A DNA stretch of 64,000 nt from Zoogloea oleivorans (GCF_008107625.1 NZ_SDKK01000006.1:168450-232449), one strand, 5' to 3'; shown: positions 1 to 9,181, numbered from the stretch's first letter. Made by a program: numbers and translations. The notes: generated by a model from the sequence alone, not told the origin.

Positions 1-1360
1 GCCCGGCGCCGTGCTGGTCGCCTGCGGCCCCGGCAACAACGGCGGCGACGGCTTCGTGCTGGCACGCCATCTGCACTGCGCCGGTCATCCGGTAACGGTC
101 GCGTTTGCCGGCGATGCGACCCGCCTGCCCCCCGATGCCGCCGCGGCCCGGGCCGCCTGGCTCGCCGAGGGCGGCAAGATCACGACCGACATGCCGGCCC
201 CGCCCGCGGACGGCTGGGAACTGGTGGTGGATGCCCTCTTCGGCATCGGCCTGCAGCGCCCCCCCGAAGGCCTCTACGCAGAATGGATCGAGGCCCTCAA
301 CGCCCAGCCCTGTCCGCGCCTGGCCCTCGACATTCCGAGCGGGCTGGATGCCGATACCGGCAAACGCCTCGGCCCCTGCATCGAGGCCACCGACACGGTC
401 ACCTTCATCGCCCTCAAACCCGGCCTGCTGACCCTCGACGGACCGGACCTGTGCGGCGCACTGCATCTGGCGAGCCTCGAACTCGACGTGGAAGCCCTGG
501 CCCCCGCCCCCGGGCGGGAAGTCAGCCCGGCCCTGTTCACCGAACGCCTGCAACCGCGCCGCCGCAACACCCACAAGGGCAGCTATGGCGACGTGGCCCT
601 GATCGGTGGCGCACCGGGCATGGTTGGTGCCGCGCTGCTGGCCGGGCGTGCCGCCGTGCATCTGGGCGCCGGGCGGGTACTCCTCGGCCTGCTCGACCCC
701 GGCACCCTGAGCGTGGACATCCTGCGTCCGGAACTGATGTTCCGCGCCGCCGCCAGCCTGCTCGCCGACCCCGGCCTCGGCGCCCTCGCGGTCGGCCCCG
801 GTCTCGGCCAGTCCGACGCTGCCCTGACCCTCGTGCGCGCAGCAATAGGCAAGGCCACGCCTCTCATCCTCGACGCCGATGCCCTCAACCTGGTCGCCCG
901 GGAGACGCGCCTGCAAGCCGGCCTCGCCAACCGCAACAGTGCCACCGTACTCACCCCTCACCCGGCCGAGGCCGCGCGCCTGCTGGCCTGCAGCACCGCC
1001 GATGTGCAGGGCAACCGGATCGCTGCGGCCCGTGGCATCGCCGCGCTCTTCAAGGCGTGGGTAGTACTCAAGGGCTGCGGCAGCGTCATCGCCAGTCCGG
1101 ACGGCCAGTGGTGGATCAACACCACCGGCAACCCGGCCATGGCCAGCGCCGGCATGGGCGATGTCCTCACCGGCATCGTCGCGGCCCTCCTCGCCCGTGG
1201 CTGGAGCGCTCGCGACGCCTTACTGGCCGGCGTGCATCTGCACGGACTGGCGGGCAACACGCTATGCGCCGCCGACAACATCGACAGCGGCCTCCTCGCC
1301 GACGACCTGGCGCCTGCCGCCCGCAGCTGCTTCAATAGCTGGATCCGCCCGCCGCGCTGA
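1..1360 (+). CDS. nnr: Bifunctional NAD(P)H-hydrate epimerase / ADP-dependent dehydratase, 5' truncated
   Basis: The product repairs damaged NAD(P)HX: the N-terminal YjeF_N part epimerises R- and S-hydrates and the C-terminal ribokinase-like part dehydrates the S-form using ADP. The visible sequence opens inside the epimerase at the glycine-rich GPGNNGGDGF motif. The reading frame is open to the window edge, so the true start lies upstream and the GTG at 11 is an internal codon. The second domain starts near GSYGDVALIGG and carries the C-terminal NPAMASAGMGDVLTG signature of the dehydratase/kinase fold. About 450 residues are visible of an expected ~490-510. It reads towards the sensor kinase with a 14-base gap, so the two may be co-transcribed. 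Family assignment is firm; only the N-terminus is missing. Confidence 0.93.
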   Translation, partial: PGAVLVACGPGNNGGDGFVLARHLHCAGHPVTVAFAGDATRLPPDAAAARAAWLAEGGKITTDMPAPPADGWELVVDALFGIGLQRPPEGLYAEWIEALNAQPCPRLALDIPSGLDADTGKRLGPCIEATDTVTFIALKPGLLTLDGPDLCGALHLASLELDVEALAPAPGREVSPALFTERLQPRRRNTHKGSYGDVALIGGAPGMVGAALLAGRAAVHLGAGRVLLGLLDPGTLSVDILRPELMFRAAASLLADPGLGALAVGPGLGQSDAALTLVRAAIGKATPLILDADALNLVARETRLQAGLANRNSATVLTPHPAEAARLLACSTADVQGNRIAAARGIAALFKAWVVLKGCGSVIASPDGQWWINTTGNPAMASAGMGDVLTGIVAALLARGWSARDALLAGVHLHGLAGNTLCAADNIDSGLLADDLAPAARSCFNSWIRPPR

Positions 1361-1374
1361 GCCGGACCCACTCC

Positions 1375-3360
1375 ATGCCGCTCCATCTCCAGCATGCACC
1401 GAGCACCACCCTGGGCGACATCCCGTCACCCATCACCCTGCGGCTGGCTGCCGAAATGCCGCTGGCCGCGGCCCTCTGTGCGCTTCTGGACCATCACGCC
1501 TCCGGCGCCATCGTGATGTGCGAAGAGCGCTGCGTCGGCATCATTACCGAACGCAGCGCCGCCCGCGCCTGCCTGGAAGCCGATCCGGCCAGCCTGATGC
1601 TCGGCGAAGCCTGCGACGCCAATCCGCCGGTGGGCCACGCCAGCACCGACCTGCGTGAGGCCTATCGCCTGCTGGTCCGCCACGGCACCCGGCACATCCT
1701 GCTGCATGACCAGGCCGGCGAAGCGAGCAGCCTGATCTCCGAATCAGCGCTGCTGTCGGCCCTCGGCATGGAGCACTTCGCCCATCTGGAAACCGTCGGC
1801 AGCGTGATGAGCCCGCGCGCCCACACGCTTCCCGCAACGGCCACAGTTCGTCAGGCCATCCGCCAGATGCGCCAGCACAACATTGGCTGCGTGGTCGTCG
1901 AATCCGGTGGCGATCCGGTCGGCGTGTTCACCTTTCACGACCTCACCGGCCTGCTGGCCCGCAGCGTGCGGATCCAGGACATTCCGCTGGCGAGCGTAAT
2001 GACCCGCAACCCGCTCAGCGTGCCCACCAGCGCGTCGGTGTGGTCTGCCGCGCAAGCCATGCAGCAGGCCGGCATCCGCCACCTGCTGGTGACCCGCGAC
2101 AAGCGACTGGTCGGCGTCCTGTCGGAACACGACATCGTCACCAGCCTGGAAGGCCGCTACGTCACCTTCCTGCGCGAGATCATCGCCGAGCAGGAACAGG
2201 AACTCATCGAGCAGCGCGTGCGCTTCGCCCAGCGGGAAGGCGAAGAACGCCTGCGCCGCATCATCGAGGCCTCGCCGGACGTGATCGTCGTGAAGGACAG
2301 CGCCGGCAACTGGATGGTCACCAACGGCGCCGGCCTGACCCTCTTCGGCCTCACCGGCCAAGACTACGTCGGTCAGGACGAACTGACCCTGTCCCGCATC
2401 GCCGCGCCCGCCCTGGCCAGCAACCTGCTCCATTGCGCAGCGACCAACGAGCGCGCCTGGGGCGCACCGGAAGGCTATCGCTACATCGAACGGCTGCCCC
2501 GTGCCGACGGCAGCTTCAGCTATCTGGATTTCATCAAGAAACCGGTCTTCAACCAGGACGGCAGCCGCCAGATGCTGGTGGTGGTGGGGCGCGACATCAC
2601 CGACCGGATCCTTGCCGAAGAAGCCGTCCAGGCCCTCAACACCTCCCTCGAAGAACGGGTCGCCCGGCGCACCGACGAACTCAGCGCAACCCTCGCCGAG
2701 CTGGAATCCTTCAGCTATTCGGTCTCCCACGACCTGCGCACGCCACTGCGCGCCATCGAGGGCTTCTCCAGCCTGGTGATGGACGAGCATGCCGACGAAC
2801 TGAGCAGCGAAGCCCTCGGCCACCTCGGTCGGGTGCGCGAAGCAGCCCAGCGCATGGCCAGCCTCATCGACGATCTGCTCGACTTGTCCCGCCACATCCG
2901 CAAACCGCTGCTGCGCCGCAACACCGACCTGTCCGCAACGGCCCTGAGCATTGCCCAGGACATGCAGCATGCCGACCCTGAGCGGCAGGTACACATCGAC
3001 ATCGACAGCGACATGCACGCCGAGTGCGACCCGGTGCTGATGCGCACAGTGCTCGAAAACCTGATCGGCAACGCCTGGAAATTCACCCGCCCCACCAGCG
3101 ATGCCACCATTCACTTCGGCAGCCGGATGGACAAGGACGAGACCGAGTATTTTGTCACTGACAACGGCGTCGGCTTCAATCTGGCAGACGCGCACAAGCT
3201 GTTTGCGCCCTTCCAGCGCTTCCACACAGCCGCCGAATTCGAGGGCAGCGGCATTGGCCTGGCCACCGTTCACCGCATCGTCCGGCGCCATGGCGGACAC
3301 ATCCGGGCCCGCAGTGCCCCTGGCGAAGGCACAACCTTCTTCTTCACCCTCGGCAAATGA
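1375..3360 (+). CDS. Sensor histidine kinase with four CBS domains and a PAS domain
   Basis: A 661-residue protein. Residues ~15-265 look like two CBS pairs (e.g. SVMSPRAHTLPATATV and SVMTRNPLSVPTSASV), which usually bind adenosyl ligands. A PAS domain follows at ~290-410 and ends in the typical VVGRDITDR. After a short coiled coil come the HisKA domain with phospho-acceptor His452 in SHDLRTPLRAIEGF and a HATPase domain with TDNGVGF (G1) and GSGIGLATVH (G2). No transmembrane segment or signal peptide is evident, so it should be cytosolic. The H-box resembles those of phytochrome-type kinases. No response regulator is adjacent, so its partner is unknown. The stop overlaps the next start as ATGA. 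Kinase function is well supported; the signal sensed is inferred only as adenylate/energy state plus a PAS ligand. Confidence 0.93.
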   Translation: MPLHLQHAPSTTLGDIPSPITLRLAAEMPLAAALCALLDHHASGAIVMCEERCVGIITERSAARACLEADPASLMLGEACDANPPVGHASTDLREAYRLLVRHGTRHILLHDQAGEASSLISESALLSALGMEHFAHLETVGSVMSPRAHTLPATATVRQAIRQMRQHNIGCVVVESGGDPVGVFTFHDLTGLLARSVRIQDIPLASVMTRNPLSVPTSASVWSAAQAMQQAGIRHLLVTRDKRLVGVLSEHDIVTSLEGRYVTFLREIIAEQEQELIEQRVRFAQREGEERLRRIIEASPDVIVVKDSAGNWMVTNGAGLTLFGLTGQDYVGQDELTLSRIAAPALASNLLHCAATNERAWGAPEGYRYIERLPRADGSFSYLDFIKKPVFNQDGSRQMLVVVGRDITDRILAEEAVQALNTSLEERVARRTDELSATLAELESFSYSVSHDLRTPLRAIEGFSSLVMDEHADELSSEALGHLGRVREAAQRMASLIDDLLDLSRHIRKPLLRRNTDLSATALSIAQDMQHADPERQVHIDIDSDMHAECDPVLMRTVLENLIGNAWKFTRPTSDATIHFGSRMDKDETEYFVTDNGVGFNLADAHKLFAPFQRFHTAAEFEGSGIGLATVHRIVRRHGGHIRARSAPGEGTTFFFTLGK

Positions 3361-4250
3361 ACGCCCCCCAACGGCCGCTGCTGGGCATTGGCCTGGCCAT
3401 GATCGCGCTTGTCCTTTTCGTCACGCTGGATGTCATCAACAAACACCTGAGCGCCCGCTTTCCGGTGCCGCTGCTGGTGTGGGCACGCTATACGGTGCAC
3501 CTGCTGCTGATGCTGGTCTTCCTCGGTCCGAGCCTGCGCGGCAGGTTGTTCGTGACCCGCCGGCATGGTCTGCATGTGGCGCGGGCCGTGCTGCTGCTGG
3601 CCACCAGTCTGGGTGGCGTCGCCGCCTTCAAGCTCATGCCGCTGGCTGAAGCCACCGCCATCATCTTCGCCTCGCCACTGATCGTCGTCCTGCTGGCCCG
3701 CCCGCTGCTCGGCGAAAGCATCGGGCGCCTGCGTCAGGTGGCGGTCGTACTGGGTTTTGGCGGCGTACTGCTGGTCGCCCGACCGGGCAGCGGACTGGTT
3801 CCCGAAGGGGTTGTCTTCGCCCTCGGTGCCGCCGTGGCCTACGCCCTTTACCAGATTCTGACCCGCAAGCTGTCACCCACCGAAACCCCGGTGACCCTGC
3901 TGTTCTATTCGGCCCTGATCGGCTGCGCCGGCATGACCGCCGCCATGCCGTGGATCGATCATGGCCCCACTCCCACAGGGCTGGAATACGCCCTGATGGG
4001 CGCCATGGGCCTGCTCGCCGGCGGCGCCCACTTTTTGCTCAACCGGGCTTTCCGGGAAGCCCCCGCGTCGCTGCTTTCGCCCATGCTGTACGTGCAACTG
4101 GTATGGGCCACGCTGTTCGGCTGGCTGGCTTTCGGCCAGTTACCCGACGGCGTCGCGCTGGGCGGCATGCTGGTGATCGGCGTGGCCGGTGCCCTCATCG
4201 CCATCGACAGCCGCCGGCTGGCCCTGCAACAGGCCGCCAGCAAGCCTTAA
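3357..4250 (+). CDS. DMT-superfamily (EamA) permease
   Basis: A 297-residue, very hydrophobic protein with about ten predicted membrane spans in two repeated halves, the EamA / drug-metabolite transporter pattern. The conserved first-half segment (LMPLAEATAIIFASPLIVVLLA) and the second-half repeat (LLSPMLYVQLVWATLFGWLAFGQLP) are typical. It starts at ATG 3357, overlapping the kinase stop by four bases, so translation is probably coupled. The substrate cannot be read from sequence. The stop is shared with the convergent Sel1 gene through the tetranucleotide TTAA at 4247-4250. Confidence 0.9.
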   Translation: MNAPQRPLLGIGLAMIALVLFVTLDVINKHLSARFPVPLLVWARYTVHLLLMLVFLGPSLRGRLFVTRRHGLHVARAVLLLATSLGGVAAFKLMPLAEATAIIFASPLIVVLLARPLLGESIGRLRQVAVVLGFGGVLLVARPGSGLVPEGVVFALGAAVAYALYQILTRKLSPTETPVTLLFYSALIGCAGMTAAMPWIDHGPTPTGLEYALMGAMGLLAGGAHFLLNRAFREAPASLLSPMLYVQLVWATLFGWLAFGQLPDGVALGGMLVIGVAGALIAIDSRRLALQQAASKP

Positions 4251-5080
4251 CGCGCCTTCAGCGCCTCGATCGCCGGCGGATAGCGGCCCGCGGCCGAAGC
4301 GCGCAGCCAGCGCAGCGCCTGCTCCGGATCACGGGGCTGGCCAGCCCCCGTATCCAGCATCACCGACAGCGCATATTGCCCCTCCGCCTCGCCCGCCTCG
4401 GCAGCCTGACGGAACAGGCGCGCCGCCTCGTCCAGATTGCGCGGCACACCACGCCCCGCCTCGTGCAGCCAGGCCAGCCGGGTCAGGCCACGCGGGTCGC
4501 CGGCGTCGGCAACCCCCCGATAAGCGGCAAGTGCGTCCGGCAGACTTCCGTCTGCCTCCATGCGCCTAGCCTCGGCGAGACGCCGGTCACGGGCGCTGAC
4601 AGGTTTTGCCGCAGTGCCGTCGAGTATCGCCAGTTGTGCGGACGCCTCGTCATCCCCCAACTCCACCGCTGCCTTCAGCCAGCGCCGCGCGCCGTCCACA
4701 TCCACCGGCCCCAGGCGATTCGTCTGCAGCGACGTGCCCAGCCTCAGGGCCGCGTTGCGGCTGCCGGCCAGCGCAGCCTTCTCGTAGCGCCGCCGCGCCT
4801 CCAGGCCATCCTTCGGCTCGCCCAACCCATCCTCGGCAAGAATACCCAGATTGAACCACGCCTCGCCCATGCCCCGCTCCGCCAGCGCCGTCCAGATCTG
4901 GCGTGCTTCGGCGTAATGGGCCATCTTGAATTCGGCGTAACCCTTGTAAAGGCCAATGGCCGGCTTGCGCACCACGTCCGACAGCTCATCCTCACCAAGC
5001 AACTCGGCCTGCGCGTGCATCGGGATCACAAAGGTAGCCAGCAAAGCTGCCAGGGAAAGGTAAGTACGGATTCTGTTCAT
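4247..5080 (-). CDS. Secreted Sel1-like / TPR repeat protein
   Basis: A 277-residue protein with a Sec signal peptide (MNRIRTYLSLAALLATFVIP...HAQA, cleavage near residue 23) followed by repeated ~36-residue Sel1-like units (e.g. GEAWFNLGILAEDGLG, DPRGLTRLAWLHEAGRGV, AEGQYALSVMLDTGAG). Such solenoids act as protein-interaction scaffolds in the periplasm. The start was placed at the ATG at 5080 because GGAGA sits just upstream (5085-5090) and the signal peptide begins there; an in-frame ATG 36 bases further out lacks this. It is convergent with the DMT gene and shares a 4-base stop overlap. Partner proteins are unknown. Confidence 0.85.
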   Translation of the reverse strand: MNRIRTYLSLAALLATFVIPMHAQAELLGEDELSDVVRKPAIGLYKGYAEFKMAHYAEARQIWTALAERGMGEAWFNLGILAEDGLGEPKDGLEARRRYEKAALAGSRNAALRLGTSLQTNRLGPVDVDGARRWLKAAVELGDDEASAQLAILDGTAAKPVSARDRRLAEARRMEADGSLPDALAAYRGVADAGDPRGLTRLAWLHEAGRGVPRNLDEAARLFRQAAEAGEAEGQYALSVMLDTGAGQPRDPEQALRWLRASAAGRYPPAIEALKAR

Positions 5081-5203
5081 GGGGGTCTCCATTATTATGT
5101 TTTTAGTGCCGGGCAATTCTGCCCCAGCACAAGCTCATGGGCTGTTCTCCCCGACACAAGTTCCACAAAAAGAAGGCCGAAACACGAAATTGTTCGAAAG
5201 GCC

Positions 5204-5238
5204 TTGACACACCCCTTAGGCCTGCCTACAATGCGCGC
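5204..5238 (+). promoter_or_regulatory. Sigma-70 promoter of tRNA-Val
   Basis: TTGACA at 5204-5209, a 17-base spacer and TACAAT at 5227-5232 give a near-consensus promoter. The GCGCGC discriminator right after the -10 box is typical of stable-RNA promoters under stringent control. The tRNA begins at 5250. Confidence 0.88.
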
Positions 5239-5249
5239 TCTCACCTACC

Positions 5250-5324
5250 GGGCGGTTAACTCAGCGGTAGAGTGCCACCTTCACACGGTGGAAGCCACTG
5301 GTTCGATCCCAGTACCGCCCACCA
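5250..5324 (+). tRNA. tRNA-Val (anticodon CAC)
   Basis: A cloverleaf can be drawn by hand. The acceptor arm GGGCGGT (5250-5256) pairs with ACCGCCC (5314-5320). The anticodon stem CCACC/GGTGG encloses the loop TTCACAC with anticodon CAC at 5282-5284. The T arm contains GGTTCGATCCC, and CCA is encoded at 5322-5324. The anticodon reads GUG valine codons. Confidence 0.96.
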
Positions 5325-5381
5325 GACATTTTGTTAATGTTTTCAGTAGTTTGAAATACATTAACGGCCTGACAAGGCAAA

Positions 5382-5411
5382 AAAACAGACACTTTAAAGT
5401 GTCTGTTTTTG
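5382..5411. terminator. Bidirectional intrinsic terminator after tRNA-Val
   Basis: A perfect 15-base inverted repeat: ACAGACACTTT and its complement, flanked by A5 on the left and T5 on the right. It would stop transcription from the tRNA and could also work on the other strand. Confidence 0.85.
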
Positions 5412-5553
5412 TTTGTACCGCCGATCCGCTGTCAGGCAGTCTCAGCCGTCCAAAGCTATTTCGCAATACTTACAGCGCGGCACACCGTTCATTGCGCTGG
5501 CGGCAGCCATCATGTGACTGGCTTGAATATCAACCGACCTCAGGAGAACATCG

Positions 5554-5961
5554 ATGGCGAATCAAGTACGCAAACTCTATTCGAACGAACACTTTGCGAT
5601 CTGGCACATCCCGCAAGCCAACGCCTATGTCTACGAAGGCGCTGGCGTGGCGATCGATGACAGCAACTATCACGACAGCCCCATCGAAGACACCTACGAA
5701 GACGCCGTCGATGCGGCTTGCGAGCTGTACGATTTCGACAAGGCGGCGATGGTCAATACACTGACCGTTGCGTATTCCAACACCCTGTTCCAGGTTTACA
5801 AAACGCCCGACAACGAATTCATCTACCGTTTCTGTGCGGATGAGGGCCTTGATGAACCGACCGACAAGAACTTCGCAGAACACGAAGGCGAGTTCTACGC
5901 AACGCTTCAGGACGCGGTAATTGGCGCCTTCGAAGAGGATCTGTCGATTAGGACAGCCTGA
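5554..5961 (+). CDS. Acidic protein of unknown function (135 aa)
   Basis: I do not recognise this family. The ATG at 5554 is preceded by AGGAGA at 5542-5547, a strong ribosome-binding site, and codon use matches the neighbours, so it is probably a real gene. The product is soluble, with no signal peptide or membrane span. It is strongly acidic and rich in aromatic residues (Tyr/Phe in YSNEHFAIWHIP, NAYVYEGAG, NEFIYRFCADEG). Runs such as DDSNYHDSPIEDTYEDAVDAACELYDFD suggest an alpha/beta fold with helices. It stands alone between the tRNA terminator and the convergent helicase gene, whose stop lies three bases away. Confidence 0.8.
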   Translation: MANQVRKLYSNEHFAIWHIPQANAYVYEGAGVAIDDSNYHDSPIEDTYEDAVDAACELYDFDKAAMVNTLTVAYSNTLFQVYKTPDNEFIYRFCADEGLDEPTDKNFAEHEGEFYATLQDAVIGAFEEDLSIRTA

Positions 5962-5964
5962 CGT

Positions 5965-7923
5965 TCAGCCGCTGCTGGCCGGCGGCGGAAGCTGTTCGAG
6001 AAACGCCACCACTTCCGACTCCAGCTTGCTGCGCCGCATCGGCGGCAGGCTTTGCCAGACACGCTTGCCATAGGGCTTGGTAAGCATGCGCGGGTCGCAA
6101 ATGGCAAGCACGCCCTTGTCGCGCTCGGTGCGGATCAGCCGGCCGGCGCCCTGCTTGACGTTGATGACGGCGCGCGGGAGCTGGTATTCCATGAAGGGGC
6201 TGCGGCCGTTTTTCTGCATGTTCTCAATGCGGGCGGCCAGCACCGGGTCGTCCGGCGGGGCGAAGGGCAGCTTGTCGATAACCACCACTGACAGCGCATC
6301 GCCGGGCACGTCCACGCCCTCCCAGAAGCTCTGGCTGGCGACGAGGATGGCGTTGCCGAGGCGGCGGAAGCGCTCGAGGAGTTCGGTGCGTGAACCTTCG
6401 CCCTGGATCAAGAGCGGCAGGTCGAGCTTCTCACGGGCCAGGTCGTCGGCGATCAGTTCGTGGATGCGACGCATGGCGCGCAGCGACGTACACAGCACAA
6501 AGGTTCGCCCGTGGGCGGCACGGATCAGCGGGAAGGCGACTTTCGCCACCGCGTCCGGATATTCCGGGCTGTTCGGCTCGGGCATGTTCTGCGGGGCGTA
6601 CAGCACGGCCTGCTGCGGGTAGTCGAAGGGGCTGCCCCACACAGCAGTATCGATGGGCGGCTCGACCCAGTGCAGACCCAGCTCGCGGCAGTAGTGACCA
6701 AAATCCTTGCCGACAGCGAGGGTGGCCGAGGTGAAGATCCAGGCCCGCGGATGGCCGTCCATCTGGCGCTTGAAAATGCTGGCGATCGACAGCGGCGTGG
6801 CGTTGAGCGACAGGGACTGGCTGAAGACTTCCACCCAGCGCACCCAGTCGGTGTTCTCGGGCTTGATCCAGCGGGCCAGGATTTCCTGCAGTTCCTGGGT
6901 GCGCCGCAGGCAGTTGGCAAGGCCTTCCGAGCGCTCGGCCTGGGTTTCGACGATGGCACCGAACTCAGCCAGCTCGGTGTCGAGGATTTCGACCGCCTCC
7001 TGAAAGGGCTTGTTGTCCTCCATCTGGGCAAAACCGAAGCGGGCGTTGTCAGTGCTGACCGACAGGCGCAGGTCGCGGGCGGCCTTTTCGAGCTTGCGGG
7101 TGGCTTCGATGAGATCGAGACAGTCGCGAGCGGCGGCAACGGTTTCGGAACGGGTGTCGCGGGCCAGCTCCAGCAGTTGCGAGGTGGACACGCTTTCGCC
7201 GAAGAACAGGCTGGCGGTTTCGGGCAACTGGTGGGCTTCGTCGAAAATTACCGCATTGCATGACGGCAGCAACTCGCCCATGCCTTCGTCGCGGAGCATC
7301 ACGTCGGCAAAGAACAGGTGGTGATTGACCACCACCACGTCGGCCTCCATGGCAGCCCGGCGGGCAGCGGCGACGAAGCACTCCTTGAGGTCCGGACATT
7401 CCTGGCCGAGGCAGTTGTCCCGCGACGAGGTGGCGTACATCCAGGCGGCAGCGTCTTCGGGCACCTCGGGGCACTCGGCCTTGTCGCCGGTCTGGGTGAT
7501 TTCCATGAAGCGCCCGATGGCACGCAGGTGCACGGCGTCCTGGGGGTTCTGGAAGCGCCCGTCGATCAGGTTGCGGGCCAAGTGGTAATGGCACACGTAG
7601 TTGGCGCGCCCCTTTAACAGGGCAACGCTGACCGGCACCTTCAGCGCAGCCCGCACGGTGGGCAGGTCGCGATTGAAGAGTTGATCCTGGAGCGTCTTGG
7701 TGCCCGTCGAGATGATCACCTTGCCGCCGTTCAGCAACGCGGGCACCAGGTAAGCGTAGGTCTTGCCCGTACCGGTACCGGCTTCGGCCACCAGCACGCC
7801 GTTATCCTTCAGCGCAGCCGCAATCCGCCCCGCCATCTCGAGTTGCTGGGGGCGCGCGGCAAATCCGGGTATGGCCGTGGCCAGAGGGCCGTCGGCGGCA
7901 AAGGCGGTTTCGATATTCATCAT
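5965..7923 (-). CDS. yoaA: DinG/YoaA-family ATP-dependent DNA helicase
   Basis: A 652-residue superfamily 2 helicase of the XPD/DinG group. Walker A is seen in EAGTGTGKTYAYL (~residues 47-59) and the DEAH box in VIFDEAHQLPE. A cysteine set between them (CHYHLARN, CPEVPED, CLGQECPDLKEC) is placed like the 4Fe-4S site of this family. The C-terminal helicase motif VASQSFWEGVDVPGD and the QGAGRLIR motif are intact. YoaA-type enzymes help repair stalled replication forks. DinG itself is a close alternative, but the length (~640) fits YoaA better. The start is one of two consecutive ATG codons (7923 or 7920). It lies downstream of the zapE-like gene on the same strand. Confidence 0.88.
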   Translation of the reverse strand: MMNIETAFAADGPLATAIPGFAARPQQLEMAGRIAAALKDNGVLVAEAGTGTGKTYAYLVPALLNGGKVIISTGTKTLQDQLFNRDLPTVRAALKVPVSVALLKGRANYVCHYHLARNLIDGRFQNPQDAVHLRAIGRFMEITQTGDKAECPEVPEDAAAWMYATSSRDNCLGQECPDLKECFVAAARRAAMEADVVVVNHHLFFADVMLRDEGMGELLPSCNAVIFDEAHQLPETASLFFGESVSTSQLLELARDTRSETVAAARDCLDLIEATRKLEKAARDLRLSVSTDNARFGFAQMEDNKPFQEAVEILDTELAEFGAIVETQAERSEGLANCLRRTQELQEILARWIKPENTDWVRWVEVFSQSLSLNATPLSIASIFKRQMDGHPRAWIFTSATLAVGKDFGHYCRELGLHWVEPPIDTAVWGSPFDYPQQAVLYAPQNMPEPNSPEYPDAVAKVAFPLIRAAHGRTFVLCTSLRAMRRIHELIADDLAREKLDLPLLIQGEGSRTELLERFRRLGNAILVASQSFWEGVDVPGDALSVVVIDKLPFAPPDDPVLAARIENMQKNGRSPFMEYQLPRAVINVKQGAGRLIRTERDKGVLAICDPRMLTKPYGKRVWQSLPPMRRSKLESEVVAFLEQLPPPASSG

Positions 7924-7984
7924 TCATGAAGGGAGTGCGGCGCGCACTTTACGCCATCGCGACACGGCCGACTCCTCTATTTAC

Positions 7985-9151
7985 TTATTCCACCCGGTGC
8001 GCTTCGGCAAGATAGTCGCGGGAGCGCATTTCCATCAGGCGGCTGACAGTACGGTGGAACTCGCTGGCCTGACGCCCTTCCACGTACAGATCGTAGGCCT
8101 GGCACTCGGCGCTGACCAGCAACTTGACCCGGTGATCGTAGAGCACGTCGATCAGCCAGGTGAAACGCCGTGCTTCGGAGGCCATCGCTGCGCTCATTTT
8201 CGGCACCCGGGACAGGATCAGGGTGTGGTGCTCGCGGGCAATCTCGAGGTAATCGTTCTGCGAGCGGTTACCTGCACACAGGGTCTCGAAGTCGAACCAG
8301 ATCACACCCGGTGCCTGGCGCTGGACCTTGAGCGTGCGCTCGAGCACCTCGATCTCGCCCGGAGCGCCCTTCGTTCCGGCGATTTTCTCGAAATCGACAG
8401 CCAGGTGCTTGTCGGCAGCTTCGTCGGCGGGCACCAGGAAGGCATCCATCTGTTCGAGGGTGCGCAGGCGGTAGTCGGTGCCATGATCGACCTCGACCAC
8501 GTCGAAGCGGCGTTTGATGAAATCGATGGTCGGCAGAAAGTTGATGCGCTGCAGGCCGTTCGGATAAAGCCCGTCCGGCGGATAGTTGGAGGTCATCACA
8601 AACACCGTGCCACGGACGAACAGCGCCTCGAGCAGACGGCCGAGAATCATCGCATCGGCGATATCCGAGACGTGGAACTCATCGAAGCACAGCAGGCGGG
8701 TCTCGCGGGCAATGCGGTCGGCCACCCTTTGCAGGGGATCGGGCTCGTGATTGAAGTTCTGCAGGTCATTCTGCACTTCCTGCATGAAGGCGTGGAAATG
8801 CACCCGGCGCTTGCGCTGGTAGGGCACCGAATCATAGAAGCAATCCATCAGGAAGCTCTTGCCACGCCCCACGCCGCCCCAGAAATATACGCTTCTCGGC
8901 TGCTTGGGCCGCGACAGCAGCTTGCGGATGGTGCCGCGCCGGGCGGCCTTGAAGGACACCAGTTCAGAGTACAGGCCTTGCAGACGCTGGGCGGCGGCGC
9001 GCTGGGCCGGATCGGACTTGAAGCCGCGCGCCTTGAGGGTGGCGTCGTAGGCATCGAGCATGCCGTGTTCGGCAACCTTGAGGATTCGATGGGGCATGGT
9101 CGTGAAGCTTTTTTTATGGGTGCTGCGGATGGAAAAGGGGTGGTGAGGCAT
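7985..9151 (-). CDS. zapE: ZapE/AFG1-family P-loop ATPase
   Basis: Walker A is in WGGVGRGKSFLMDCFY and Walker B in LLCFDEFHVSDIADAMIL, the typical AFG1/ZapE pair; C-terminal blocks such as FTWLIDVLYDHRVKLLVSA also match. E. coli ZapE associates with the Z-ring and promotes division under stress; mitochondrial AFG1 handles respiratory-complex subunits. Two starts are possible. ATG 9151 has AGGCGG six to seven bases upstream and gives 388 residues. ATG 9097 (MPHRILKVAEHG, 370 residues) is closer to where homology should begin. It follows lpdA on the same strand. Confidence 0.88.
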   Translation of the reverse strand: MPHHPFSIRSTHKKSFTTMPHRILKVAEHGMLDAYDATLKARGFKSDPAQRAAAQRLQGLYSELVSFKAARRGTIRKLLSRPKQPRSVYFWGGVGRGKSFLMDCFYDSVPYQRKRRVHFHAFMQEVQNDLQNFNHEPDPLQRVADRIARETRLLCFDEFHVSDIADAMILGRLLEALFVRGTVFVMTSNYPPDGLYPNGLQRINFLPTIDFIKRRFDVVEVDHGTDYRLRTLEQMDAFLVPADEAADKHLAVDFEKIAGTKGAPGEIEVLERTLKVQRQAPGVIWFDFETLCAGNRSQNDYLEIAREHHTLILSRVPKMSAAMASEARRFTWLIDVLYDHRVKLLVSAECQAYDLYVEGRQASEFHRTVSRLMEMRSRDYLAEAHRVE

Positions 9152-9181
9152 TTTACCGCCTGACCACCCCCGGCTGACGCA

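Noticed and set aside
1744-3300. 518-codon open frame antisense to the histidine kinase
   Set aside because: Shadow frame; the kinase motifs on the plus strand are complete.
3950-5764. 604-codon open frame crossing the DMT gene, the Sel1 gene and tRNA-Val
   Set aside because: It runs through a tRNA and two real genes and has no recognisable domain.
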